A stretch of DNA of 64,000 nt from CAZPRY01 sp964589175 (GTDB lineage: Bacteria; Fidelibacterota; UBA2242). Of the stretch, positions 33,321-41,775 are shown piece after piece. The position numbers were made by a program, and so were the translations under genes. Position 1 is the stretch's first letter. Every line of letters starts with the position of its first letter. The stretch is taken from contig CAZPRY010000013.1 of NCBI GenBank assembly GCA_964589175.1, positions 29,178-93,177 of the forward strand. Reading direction: 5' to 3'. The notes beneath the pieces are model-generated. The model saw nothing but the letters and a program-made list of their open reading frames with translations, did not search any database and was not told where the DNA came from.

Positions 33321-33395
33321 GGCGATGACCGGGGTCCCCCGCAGGGGTCTCTACGAGAGAACCGGTGAATAACGGTTGTAAACCGTTTCTGCGCC
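33321..33395 (-). pseudogene. tRNA-Cys remnant with double-hairpin insertion
   Basis: Partial copy of tRNA-Cys (33433-33505). Its T-loop GGGGTC|GAACCGG is split at the bar by exactly 22 nt (33337-33358): CCCC-GCA-GGGG + TCTC-TAC-GAGA, with no target base lost. Anticodon and D-arm parts are eroded. Confidence 0.8.
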
Positions 33396-33432
33396 ATCAA
33401 TCATCAAATTGGGAAAAATCAAATTCATTTGA

Positions 33433-33505
33433 GGCGACGACCGGGGTCGAACCGGTGAATAACGGTTTTGCAGACCGCCCCCTTAGCCACTTGGGTACGT
33501 CGCCA
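33433..33505 (-). tRNA. tRNA-Cys (anticodon GCA)
   Basis: 73 nt. Acceptor GGCGACG pairs with CGTCGCC; discriminator U, as usual for Cys; anticodon loop TCTGCAAAA with GCA; T-arm ACCGGTTCGACCCCGGT. CCA is not fully encoded. First of a two-tRNA transcript with tRNA-Leu. Confidence 0.95.
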
Positions 33506-33580
33506 TTCTAAAAAAGCGCTGGAAACTAATATATCTCCGCCGAAAAACCAATATGATTTTAACTCCGAATCAGGGCCAAC

Positions 33581-33760
33581 TTACTTTTTAACCAACCCTT
33601 TTCCGCAGCAGCTGATTTCACATTTTTCGCCTTCATCATGACAGCAGCATTCGTCATCCGGCGTCTCAACGTCCTGGCATTCGGCGATTACTTTGAGTTC
33701 CAGACCGCACTCTTCACAAACGTAGATTTCACCTTTTTTCATATCATGACAACTCGACAT
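33581..33760 (-). CDS. 59-residue cysteine-rich (desulforedoxin-like) protein
   Basis: Small gene with a strong ribosome site (AGGAGGTG, 4-5 nt spacer) and ATG 33760: MSSCHDMKKGEIYVCEECGLEL. CEEC at 15-18 plus further cysteines (AEC, DECCCHDEGEKCEISCCGKG) give twelve Cys in 59 residues. The pattern KGEIYVCEECG...CCGKG resembles desulforedoxin/rubredoxin-like iron- or zinc-binding domains, with an extra Cys-rich insert. Probably a cytoplasmic metal-binding protein involved in redox or metal storage. Stands alone between the tRNAs and tkt. Confidence 0.8.
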   Translation of the reverse strand: MSSCHDMKKGEIYVCEECGLELKVIAECQDVETPDDECCCHDEGEKCEISCCGKGLVKK

Positions 33761-33817
33761 CGTACACCTCCTGTAATTTATTCTATTTTACCTTAAAATC
33801 CGGGATAAAGTCAAACT

Positions 33818-35821
33818 CTATTCGCTGAGCCATTTTAACGTCTTTTCGGCCACGCTCGAGCCCGTAAACCCGAATTTTTCAGCCAAGACCGCATTGGGCG
33901 CCGAAGCCCCGAATCGATCCATACCGATAAAGAGCAGCGGCCGGCGCGTTATGGCGTGCCAACCCTGCGCGACACCGGCCTCGACGACGACAACTCCGGC
34001 AGCGCTGGCTGGAATGACACTTTCGCGATAGCTGCTATCCTGCTGTAGAAACAACTCCAGCGACGGCATGGAAACCACGCGAACCACATGCCCTGCTTCA
34101 TGCAGGATTTGAGCCGCGTCCAGGGCCACCTGGACTTCGGAACCGCTGCCCACAAGTACGAGTTCCGGACTTGATGCAGCTTCCGTCCGGAGTACATAGC
34201 CGCCCTTCCAGACAGATTTGGGATCAAAGCCACCCGGCCAGACAAGTGGTTTTAGCTTCTGGCGCGTCAGCGCCAGAGCCGTCGGACCGTCCGTATTGCG
34301 AAGCGCGTAGGCCCAGGCCATGGCCGTCTCACGACCATCGGCAGGACGGAAAAGCGTCAGGTTCGGGATCGCCCGGATCGCCGCCATCTGTTCCACCGGC
34401 TGGTGTGTCGGTCCATCCTCACCGACAAAGATGCTGTCGTGGGTAAAAACATAATTGACCTGTAATTTCATCAGGGCCGCCAGGCGGATTGCCGGGCGCA
34501 TGTAGTCGCTGAAAATGAAAAATGTCCCGCCAAAGGGTATAAATCCACTGTAAAGCGCCATCCCGTTCATGATGCTGCCCATGGCATGTTCACGGATACC
34601 GAAATGGAAATTGCGGCCCTCAAACTTACCGCGTGTGATATCGCTGAACGCCTTCAAATACGTATTGTTGGACGGCGCCAGATCGGCGGAACCGCCCACA
34701 AATCCCGGCACCAGTTCGGCGATCTTCTGCATGATCTTCCCGGAAAGCGCCCGGGTCGCCGCGGCATCAGTAGGCGCAGCCGCCAGCAATTGCTCTTCGA
34801 GATCATCCGGCAAATCTTTATGCACAAGAGTATCATAGGCTTTTGCCAGAGGAGGATTTGCTCTCTGCCATTGCTGAAAATCGGCCTGCCATTTGTTATA
34901 GATTTTCTCCAATTCCTTTGTACGGTCGCTGAAAAATTCGCGCACCTCTTCCGGTACATAGAACTTGCGGTCCTCCGGCCAGCCCAGGTTGCGCTTGCTG
35001 TTAGTCAATTCCTCTTCTCCGAGCGGTGCGCCATGCACTTCGGAAGTATCATGTTTGTTGGGGCTGCCGTAGCCGATATGCGTCCGTGCGGCAATCAGCG
35101 TCGGCCGCTCCGTCTCATCGATGCCGGCCTGCAAGGCGGCCGCAATCTCTTCGTGATCGTGTCCGTCAATTGAGAGGACCTGCCATCCATAAGCGCGGAA
35201 GCGATCGGGTACCGATTCCGAAAAGGCCAGTTCGGTACTTCCTTCGATGGTAATCCTGTTATCATCATAGAGATACACAATATTGCCCAAACCCAGGTGC
35301 CCGGCAATCGAGGCCGCCTCAGAGGCGACGCCTTCCATGAGATCGCCGTCGCTGACTATCGCATAAACCCGATTTGTCCCTAATATCTTCTGCCCGGGTG
35401 TGTTAAAGCGGGCAGCCGTCATTTTGGCGGCGATAGCCATACCGATCCCGTTGGAAAAACCCTGCCCGAGGGGACCGGTGGTTGTCTCGACACCGGGCGT
35501 CTCCCCGTATTCGGGATGGCCGGGTGTGCGACTGCCCCACTGCCGGAATTGCTGCAAATCTTCCAGCGTCAGATCGTAGCCGCTCAAATGCAGCAAACTG
35601 TAGAGCAACATCGATCCGTGCCCGGCAGATAAGACGAAACGGTCGCGGTTCGGCCATTTCGGGTCGGCAGGATTGTGACGTAGAAAACGGGTCCACAGAA
35701 TCATTGCGCAATCGGCCATTCCCATCGGCATACCCGGATGACCCGAATTGGCTTTCTGGACACCGTCCGCCGCCAAAAACCGTATCGTGTCGGCGGCTAA
35801 TTTTGCGAGATTATGTTGCAT
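33818..35821 (-). CDS. tkt: transketolase
   Basis: A 667-residue thiamine-diphosphate enzyme of the pentose phosphate pathway, transferring two-carbon units between sugar phosphates. Visible blocks: RANSGHPGMPMG-like start (KANSGHPGMPMGMADCA), SAGHGSMLLYSLLHL, GPLGQGFSNGIGMA, TPP/Mg motif SDGDLMEG, FVGGSADLAPSN, FGIREHAMG, FVGEDGPTHQPVEQ, and the C-terminal ECH-type domain. Full length for bacterial tkt. A gap of 97 nt separates it from the upstream Na/Pi transporter gene in the same direction, so it probably has its own promoter. Confidence 0.97.
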   Translation of the reverse strand: MQHNLAKLAADTIRFLAADGVQKANSGHPGMPMGMADCAMILWTRFLRHNPADPKWPNRDRFVLSAGHGSMLLYSLLHLSGYDLTLEDLQQFRQWGSRTPGHPEYGETPGVETTTGPLGQGFSNGIGMAIAAKMTAARFNTPGQKILGTNRVYAIVSDGDLMEGVASEAASIAGHLGLGNIVYLYDDNRITIEGSTELAFSESVPDRFRAYGWQVLSIDGHDHEEIAAALQAGIDETERPTLIAARTHIGYGSPNKHDTSEVHGAPLGEEELTNSKRNLGWPEDRKFYVPEEVREFFSDRTKELEKIYNKWQADFQQWQRANPPLAKAYDTLVHKDLPDDLEEQLLAAAPTDAAATRALSGKIMQKIAELVPGFVGGSADLAPSNNTYLKAFSDITRGKFEGRNFHFGIREHAMGSIMNGMALYSGFIPFGGTFFIFSDYMRPAIRLAALMKLQVNYVFTHDSIFVGEDGPTHQPVEQMAAIRAIPNLTLFRPADGRETAMAWAYALRNTDGPTALALTRQKLKPLVWPGGFDPKSVWKGGYVLRTEAASSPELVLVGSGSEVQVALDAAQILHEAGHVVRVVSMPSLELFLQQDSSYRESVIPASAAGVVVVEAGVAQGWHAITRRPLLFIGMDRFGASAPNAVLAEKFGFTGSSVAEKTLKWLSE

Positions 35822-35918
35822 ATTGTCATCGCTCCTTTACTTTATTACTCCTGAAAAAAATCAGTTGTGCTAATATAAGAAATGCAGCATTTTAAACAAC
35901 TATTTGAAATCGTAATTG

Positions 35919-37562
35919 CTATTTTTCCCCGGCAAGCGCCTCGGCAATATTAAGTGCGTGACTCTTGACTTTGCGGTAGGATTGCAAAATATCGATAAAA
36001 ATCAAACTTGAAAGCGGAACGACGCTCTTCTTCTCGATCCGGGTGATATGGTCCCGGCGGCATTTTTTGAATAAGCTGTTGATCATATCCGAATCGGCAA
36101 CTGCCCTGGAAATGATATTCTGTTCGCCGTTTTGGAGGGCGCTGTGCAGCATCAGGAGGTAATCGTTCACACGATCATGCAATTCTAGAATATCCGCTTT
36201 CCCCGCCGGGCTTATATCATAGTGGGCGTTCTCCATTTTCGCGAGCAGTTTACAGATGCTGCGCAGGTAGTCGCTGATCGATTCATATTCATCCGCCAGA
36301 CGCAATTGGACGCGGGCCTGTACTGAAACCGTGGGAGGGACATTGCCGGATAGCAAATGCCCCAGAAATTGCACGATCTCCTTCTGGACATCGTCCAGGA
36401 TTTCCTCGCGGTGGAGAATTTTGCGTTCCCGCTGCTTGTCGCGCTTGCCGTCTCTGATCGTCTCCCGCAGCCACTCCATCATTTTCAAAACGGCACTGCT
36501 CATTGAAACGGTCTCATCGAAGGACTGCTGAATGGCAATCGCCGGAGCATCCAGCATCCCGACATCCAGAAATGTCAGGTGCGGCGGTCCTTCTTCCGGC
36601 CGATCCGGAACGAAGCGCTTTAACAATTTTACCAGATATTCTATCGATGGAAGAAAGAGAATGACGATGAAGATATTGAAGATCGTGTGCGATAAGGCAA
36701 TTCGTTTGGCGATTTCCAGGTGATCACCGACCAGGGCGTCAAGGAATTTGATGTACAGCGGGAAAAACGAAACGACCAGAACAACACCGACGATCTTGAT
36801 CAGAATATGGGCGTATGCGGCTCTCTTGGCCTGGCGGGAAGTGCCCAGGCTGGCTAAATAGGCCGTAATCGTCGTCCCGATGTTCTGTCCCAGAACCAGA
36901 GCTACTGCGGTAGCAAAATCCAGTGCGCCGGTCCGTGCCAGGGTTATCGTGATCGCGACAGTCGCCGAACTGGATTGCACAATTGCCGTTACTGTAGCAC
37001 CGATTATTACGCAACTGATAATCCCGAGGGCATCATCCGGTCGAAACAGGGTAAACAGCCGTAAAAAATCGGGATTGCCCTGCAAAGGTTCCATCCCCTG
37101 CTTCATCAGCTGCAATCCAAAAAAAATCATTCCCACACCCATAATCATCATCGCCGTATAGCGCACCCGCTCATTCCTGGAAAACAGGAAGAAAAAACCG
37201 GAAATCCCCAGGATCGGCAATCCATATTCGATAATATTCAAGGCCACAATCCAGGCCGTAATCGTCGTCCCGATGTCGGCGCCCAGGATAACGCCAATTG
37301 CCTGCGCCAGCGTCATCAGCCCGGCATTCACCAGGCCGATCACCATGACGGTCGTAACCGAACTGGACTGGATCAGGGACGTAATCGCAGCCCCGATTCC
37401 GCAGGCTCCCAGCCGGTTGTCCGTAACGGCATTGATCATGCGGCGCATACGATCGCCGGCAATGGCCTGCATCCCATCGGACATATTTTTCATTCCGAGC
37501 AGGAAGATGAAGAGCCCGCCAATTACTCCGAATATCATATTGATCAGAATCTGGTTATCCAT
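35919..37562 (-). CDS. Na+/phosphate cotransporter family protein with PhoU-like tail
   Basis: A 547-residue membrane protein. Residues about 5-310 have two inverted NptA-type repeats with signature QSSS motifs: ITSLIQSSSVTTVMVIGLVNAG (two parts) and TAIVQSSSATVAITITLARTG, plus GADIGTTIT and GQNIGTTIT. Residues about 350-545 are helical and PhoU-like (EYESISDYLRSICKLL, MLDAPAIAIQQSFDETVSM). It imports phosphate with sodium in the inner membrane (YjbB/NptA group). The PhoU-like domain probably regulates transport. Confidence 0.93.
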   Translation of the reverse strand: MDNQILINMIFGVIGGLFIFLLGMKNMSDGMQAIAGDRMRRMINAVTDNRLGACGIGAAITSLIQSSSVTTVMVIGLVNAGLMTLAQAIGVILGADIGTTITAWIVALNIIEYGLPILGISGFFFLFSRNERVRYTAMMIMGVGMIFFGLQLMKQGMEPLQGNPDFLRLFTLFRPDDALGIISCVIIGATVTAIVQSSSATVAITITLARTGALDFATAVALVLGQNIGTTITAYLASLGTSRQAKRAAYAHILIKIVGVVLVVSFFPLYIKFLDALVGDHLEIAKRIALSHTIFNIFIVILFLPSIEYLVKLLKRFVPDRPEEGPPHLTFLDVGMLDAPAIAIQQSFDETVSMSSAVLKMMEWLRETIRDGKRDKQRERKILHREEILDDVQKEIVQFLGHLLSGNVPPTVSVQARVQLRLADEYESISDYLRSICKLLAKMENAHYDISPAGKADILELHDRVNDYLLMLHSALQNGEQNIISRAVADSDMINSLFKKCRRDHITRIEKKSVVPLSSLIFIDILQSYRKVKSHALNIAEALAGEK

Positions 37563-38041
37563 AAGAAGCGCTTCACTCCAATCGTTTTTCGTCTGCTCTT
37601 ATCTATTTTCGAGCCGTGTCAGCCACAATTCCCGTTGGCCGAAAGAAATGATATGACACTGTGATTTTCTGCCAGCGGATTTGTTCTGTCTCTACCTTTT
37701 CGATAGTGATGCGTCGCGTACCCTGCCATTCGCCACAATTTAAATGAAAAATCGTAATATCGAAACGATATTTCCCAACGCCCTCCTACCCTATTTCATA
37801 GTCAGGACGAATTCAGTCATTGCGGTCATCCGGCCTGAAAATTTCAATTAGCTGAGACTTTTATCAGCTTTTTGAAATATCGACTTTTATTCGAGCCTGT
37901 CTTCAACATAGATCCGCTCCCCGGAAAATTTATTTATTTGTGAGAAAAACCAGGTGGCACCGATTTTGTCATAAACAGATTCAGAGTCTTAACCGGAAGG
38001 CTGGCAAAAACCGCTTATCCAAAAATCGATAGAGGAATCCG
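37563..38041. other. divergent intergenic region, no gene
   Basis: 479 nt between the Na/Pi gene and a rightward lipoprotein-like gene. A weak hairpin AGCTGA...TCAGCT with TTTT is at 37850-37873, and an AT palindrome AATATCGAAACGATATT near 37756. No ORF or tRNA. Confidence 0.5.
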
Positions 38042-38506
38042 ATGAAGCATTACTTCGTTTTAGCCATCCTGCTCACTTTCACGCTCTCGGATTGTGAGGA
38101 GACGGCCAGTTCACGCATCGATCTCGAAGCGACCGATCAGGAGATTCATTACATTAAATCCGGCGGCTGGATCAATACCGCGAAACTGGATATCCGTTCT
38201 AACGGACGGGTACAGGCCTGTCATATCGCCCACGCGAGCGCCGAAATCATCGATAGCGCGTCGACCGTCCTGACATACGCGGAGAAGGAAAAAATCGTCG
38301 GGCTCTTCCGGTCGTTTTCAAACTACGCGCGGCATTACGATCCGGAGCATTGGTACACGGATGGTGAATATTACCTGATCGTCAGGAACACGGATGAGGC
38401 TGCTGATACAGTATCGGTTTATGAGCCCGAGAACTGCAATCTACCTTCCGGATTGGAGAACATCATCGAGGAGCTGGAACACTTATGGCATCGCCTGCTG
38501 GATTGA
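38042..38506 (+). CDS. exported protein of unknown function
   Basis: A 154-residue protein with signal MKHYFVLAILLTFTLSDC. A lipobox-like LSDC ends it, but Asp before Cys is unusual, so lipidation is uncertain. The mature part is a small alpha/beta domain: EIHYIKSGGWINTAKLDIRS, NGRVQACHI, LTYAEKEKIVGLFRSFS, EYYLIVRN. This resembles the many short secreted domains with a strand-strand-helix-strand core found in FCB bacteria, without a named family known to me. Convergent with dacB (5-nt gap). Confidence 0.7.
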   Translation: MKHYFVLAILLTFTLSDCEETASSRIDLEATDQEIHYIKSGGWINTAKLDIRSNGRVQACHIAHASAEIIDSASTVLTYAEKEKIVGLFRSFSNYARHYDPEHWYTDGEYYLIVRNTDEAADTVSVYEPENCNLPSGLENIIEELEHLWHRLLD

Positions 38507-38511
38507 TTTCT

Positions 38512-39990
38512 TTAGGGCAATTCCGCCAATGCGATCATCAATTTTTCGTGCAGATCATCGATATGCCGGCTGCCGCCCGTGAAATTGTTGGCGATCATCG
38601 AGAAGCAAATCAATCGGCCCGATCGCGTGCGCACATACCCGGAATGGCTGCGCACCCGCGCAATCGCGCCGGTTTTGGCGCGCAGGTTAAAAGCCGCCCG
38701 GGTACCCTGGCCGTAATTTTTCAGATAGCCGATATCGTTGGGATCGCCGGCGATGCCCAATGAGTTGAAGTAAGCCTCGAAGACTTGCTGTTTACTCATG
38801 AAAGCCAGCAATTCGACGAATGTGCGCGTCGTGATCCCGTTGTTGCGTGAGAGTCCGCTGCCGTCGGTGTAGAACAGTCCCTCGCTGGAGATACCGTTGG
38901 TCTGCATCCATTCCGTTACGGCTTGCACACCGGAATCGATATCGCCGCTGCCCTTGATGCGCTTGCCGATCTCTTTGAGTAAATGCTCGGCGTAGAGGTT
39001 GAAGCTGCGCTTGTTCAGAAAATAAACGACATTCTTCAACGGCGGCGAAACATGGCGATAGATTTCCGTCCGCGGAACGGTCGCCTTCACCATTTCCCGG
39101 ATGGTCGCTGTTGAGCCGTTGACTTCCACCCCGTTTTTTCCGAGTTCACTTAGTAAATATTGGGCGGCGAATTTAGCCGGATCGGGAATTGAACCCTTGA
39201 TCGAAAATTCATCCACTCCGGCCGGGATTGTGCCGCGCAGATGCTGCAGCATTTGTCCCGGACCGGCATAGATATAGCCGTTGTCGCCCGAACCGGCCCG
39301 ACCGGTTTTCATCTCGTTGAAAAACCGGATTCCCGGGATTTCCGGTTCGGTGCGCAGCACTTCGGCCGCATCGCCCGCTGCTTTCCCCGGTTTGAAGAAG
39401 AGATGGTACAGGTTGTCGTTGATCGTCAGACCGCTGGCGCCGGCCCCGTAGTAGTTGCCCATATCGATCCATGGGAAATAATCGGGCAGCGACATGAAAT
39501 CCAGGTAGGAATCGTCGCCGATAATATTGCCGTCGATACGCACAATCCCGGCGGCTTTAATCTTGCTTACCCACTGTTCGTAGAGAGCATCCAGCGGCAG
39601 CGCGCCTTCGACCTGGTTCGATCCCAATGACGGATCGCCGCCCCCGCGGATGTAAAAGTTGCCGTGCAGCGTTCCATCGACATCAATACGCCCGTCATAT
39701 TCCAGCAACGTATTGAATGTGTAATCCTCACCCAGGATGGCCAACGCGGCCGCGCTGGTCAGCAATTTCAGCCCGGAAGCCGGAATCAGCGATTTCTGCG
39801 AATTGAATCCGGCGATGATCTCTCCCGTGGCCGCATCCGCCGCATAAAAACTCCACAGGCCGTAAATCAGCGACGAATCAGTCTCGATCTTTTTCGCGAG
39901 GGGAATCAGCTCATCCTGCGGGTTTCCCCCATAAATGAGCGTAATCCAAAATAGCGCCAGAATAGCAATTACATTACGATGTTTCATCAT
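38512..39990 (-). CDS. dacB: D-alanyl-D-alanine carboxypeptidase/endopeptidase (PBP4 family, S13)
   Basis: A 492-residue periplasmic penicillin-binding protein that trims or opens peptidoglycan crosslinks. Signal peptide at residues 1-21. Active-site motifs: SxxK = SGLK (Ser72, Lys75) in LIPASGLKLLTSA; SxN in DGSGLSRNNGIT; KTG in LRAKTGAIARVRSHSGYV. The inserted domain (about 100-260) typical of DacB is present. Length fits. Transcribed alone. Confidence 0.95.
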   Translation of the reverse strand: MMKHRNVIAILALFWITLIYGGNPQDELIPLAKKIETDSSLIYGLWSFYAADAATGEIIAGFNSQKSLIPASGLKLLTSAAALAILGEDYTFNTLLEYDGRIDVDGTLHGNFYIRGGGDPSLGSNQVEGALPLDALYEQWVSKIKAAGIVRIDGNIIGDDSYLDFMSLPDYFPWIDMGNYYGAGASGLTINDNLYHLFFKPGKAAGDAAEVLRTEPEIPGIRFFNEMKTGRAGSGDNGYIYAGPGQMLQHLRGTIPAGVDEFSIKGSIPDPAKFAAQYLLSELGKNGVEVNGSTATIREMVKATVPRTEIYRHVSPPLKNVVYFLNKRSFNLYAEHLLKEIGKRIKGSGDIDSGVQAVTEWMQTNGISSEGLFYTDGSGLSRNNGITTRTFVELLAFMSKQQVFEAYFNSLGIAGDPNDIGYLKNYGQGTRAAFNLRAKTGAIARVRSHSGYVRTRSGRLICFSMIANNFTGGSRHIDDLHEKLMIALAELP

Positions 39991-40143
39991 TTTTCCCGTT
40001 TAATAGCTGCGGCAGAACCGGCATTGACCTGCGGAGGCAGGCGCCATGATTTCGGACATTTATAAAATTTCTCAAGCTCGGGGAAACTGTGAGCCCTGTG
40101 TTATAAAATCCTTAAGAAGATTCTGTCGATTTCCGACGAGCGG

Positions 40144-40485
40144 TTAGCCGGCCGAACAGAGTTCGACGGCGGCTTCTTTGGTAGCCGTGATATTAAATAA
40201 ACTTGTGAAATTGCAGATGCGGAATACCTCGCTCACGTTGTCCTGAAGACGATACAGGACCAGGTTACCCTGGGCGTTTTTGATCTTCTTCAGCATCATC
40301 AGCATGATGCGCAAGCCGCTGCTGGAGATGTATTCCATACCATCGCAATCCATAATAAAGCTCTGCTCGGCATTTTCGATGACCGCAAGCACCTTTTTTT
40401 CGAATTCCTGGGCGGTTGCGGTGTCCAGCCGGCCGATTACTTCCAGTCTGACAATACCATCTTCCTGATAACTATTCAGTTCCAT
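40144..40485 (-). CDS. STAS-domain anti-sigma factor antagonist
   Basis: A 113-residue single-domain SpoIIAA/RsbV-like protein: VIGRLDTATAQEFEKKV, then FIMDCDGMEYISSSGLRIML, in which the Ser of YISSSG is the usual phosphorylation site. When dephosphorylated such proteins bind the anti-sigma kinase and free the sigma factor. No kinase gene is adjacent, but the SpoIIE-type phosphatase at 49554-51518 could act on it; that is inference. Transcribed alone. Confidence 0.92.
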   Translation of the reverse strand: MELNSYQEDGIVRLEVIGRLDTATAQEFEKKVLAVIENAEQSFIMDCDGMEYISSSGLRIMLMMLKKIKNAQGNLVLYRLQDNVSEVFRICNFTSLFNITATKEAAVELCSAG

Positions 40486-40702
40486 TCTAGCACCCCATAA
40501 TCATTGATTTCCATCGCCATTGAAAACGCAAATCGGTTCTCCAAAACGTCGCTTCAACCTGAAGTCAATCCATTCCGAATTGAGCCACATCCTCCCTCCA
40601 TTCCTGCCGAATGATTGCCGTCTGCTTTTCATTTAGACAAATATATCGTTTTATTTCAAAAAGAGGAACACTTTTCAGGGAATTCCGACCTGTCAATCCG
40701 CA

Positions 40703-41455
40703 TTAAAATACCTTTAGCAACTTCACCGCCATCAAGACGATCGCAGCTGCCAGCACGCAGCGGATCAGTTTTTCACCGCCTTTCACGGAAGCTTTGGCAC
40801 CCCACCATCCGCCGATCGCATTGCCGATCGCCAGACTCAGACCGAATCCCCAATTTACTTTACCGTTTAACGCAAAGACCAGCAGCGACGGGATTGTGTA
40901 CAGCAAAACGATAAATACTTTGTGCATGTTCACATAGACCAGGCTGATCCGCAGGATATGGTACAGGGCCGCCATGAACAGAAAACCGACGCCCACCTGG
41001 ATGAAACCGCCGTAGAAACCGATAAAGAAAAGCGCGATATAGATCAGCCATTTATGGCGAGCCGTCGAGATGATGTCCTGATAATTCTTTTGGGTTTTGG
41101 GAATGAACATGGACAGGACGATCCCGATCATGATAATCGCCAGGATACGCTGAAACCAGGCGTCGTCGATGCGAATGGAAACCATCGCTCCGAGAACGGC
41201 GCCGGGCAGCGTGATCAGCGACAGTTTCAGACTTTCCTGCGGATGAAAGACTTTCTGCCGGCGAAACGACGAGACCGCAAAGATGTTCTGGACCAGGATC
41301 GCCACCCGGTTGGTGCCGTTGGCCAGGGCGCTGTCCAAGCCCAGGAAGATCAGCATCGGCAGTGTCAAGGTCGAACCGCCGCCGGCGTTGACATTGATAA
41401 AACCGGCTACTGAACCAACCAGGAAGAGTAATCCCAATTTCCATAATTCATCCAC
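40703..41455 (-). CDS. TauE/SafE family membrane transporter
   Basis: A full-size (about 250 residues) TauE/SafE permease: GSVAGFINVNAGGGSTLTLPML, LANGTNRVAIL, LPGAVLGAMVSIRI, FIGFYGGFIQVGVGFLFMAAL, SLAIGNAIGGWWGAK. Two repeats of about four helices each. The frame is open to 41527, but residues before GTG 41455 (VDELWKLGLLF...) look non-native, so I place the start there; this is uncertain. The family moves sulfite, sulfonates or other small organic anions; the substrate here is unknown. Distinct from the half-size copy at 2012-2371. Confidence 0.87.
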   Translation of the reverse strand: MDELWKLGLLFLVGSVAGFINVNAGGGSTLTLPMLIFLGLDSALANGTNRVAILVQNIFAVSSFRRQKVFHPQESLKLSLITLPGAVLGAMVSIRIDDAWFQRILAIIMIGIVLSMFIPKTQKNYQDIISTARHKWLIYIALFFIGFYGGFIQVGVGFLFMAALYHILRISLVYVNMHKVFIVLLYTIPSLLVFALNGKVNWGFGLSLAIGNAIGGWWGAKASVKGGEKLIRCVLAAAIVLMAVKLLKVF

Positions 41456-41775
41456 GAAAACCCCGCATTTTTCTGTCCGCAGCCGGAAAGCTCCAACGAA
41501 TCGAAAAGATCGGATAAATATATGCAAAACAGTTCCGAATCGCCAAAATAAAACAGCAGAAAATATTCCGGTTCAACAGCAGCACGGCAAGCAACCCATC
41601 CGGCCATTTATTTTCGATCGAAATTATCATTGAGAATCACGAAAATGCGGTTGTACCGCCCGAAAAAAACTTAAATCCGGTAAATAAAAAAGACATCGGA
41701 GTTTATGAATTATTTTTTAAATTCCGGCAGAGTAAATCGAGTAATGAAAGGTCATACAAAACCAAAATTATCGTT
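41456..41775. other. divergent intergenic region
   Basis: 320 nt, AT-rich, between the TauE and ZIP genes. It must hold both promoters. No clear ribosome site before ATG 41776 and no metal-regulator box recognised. Confidence 0.4.

Noticed and set aside
37850..37873. Possible terminator hairpin AGCTGA/TCAGCT with T-run
   Set aside because: Lies in a divergent region where no gene ends; stem only 6 bp.
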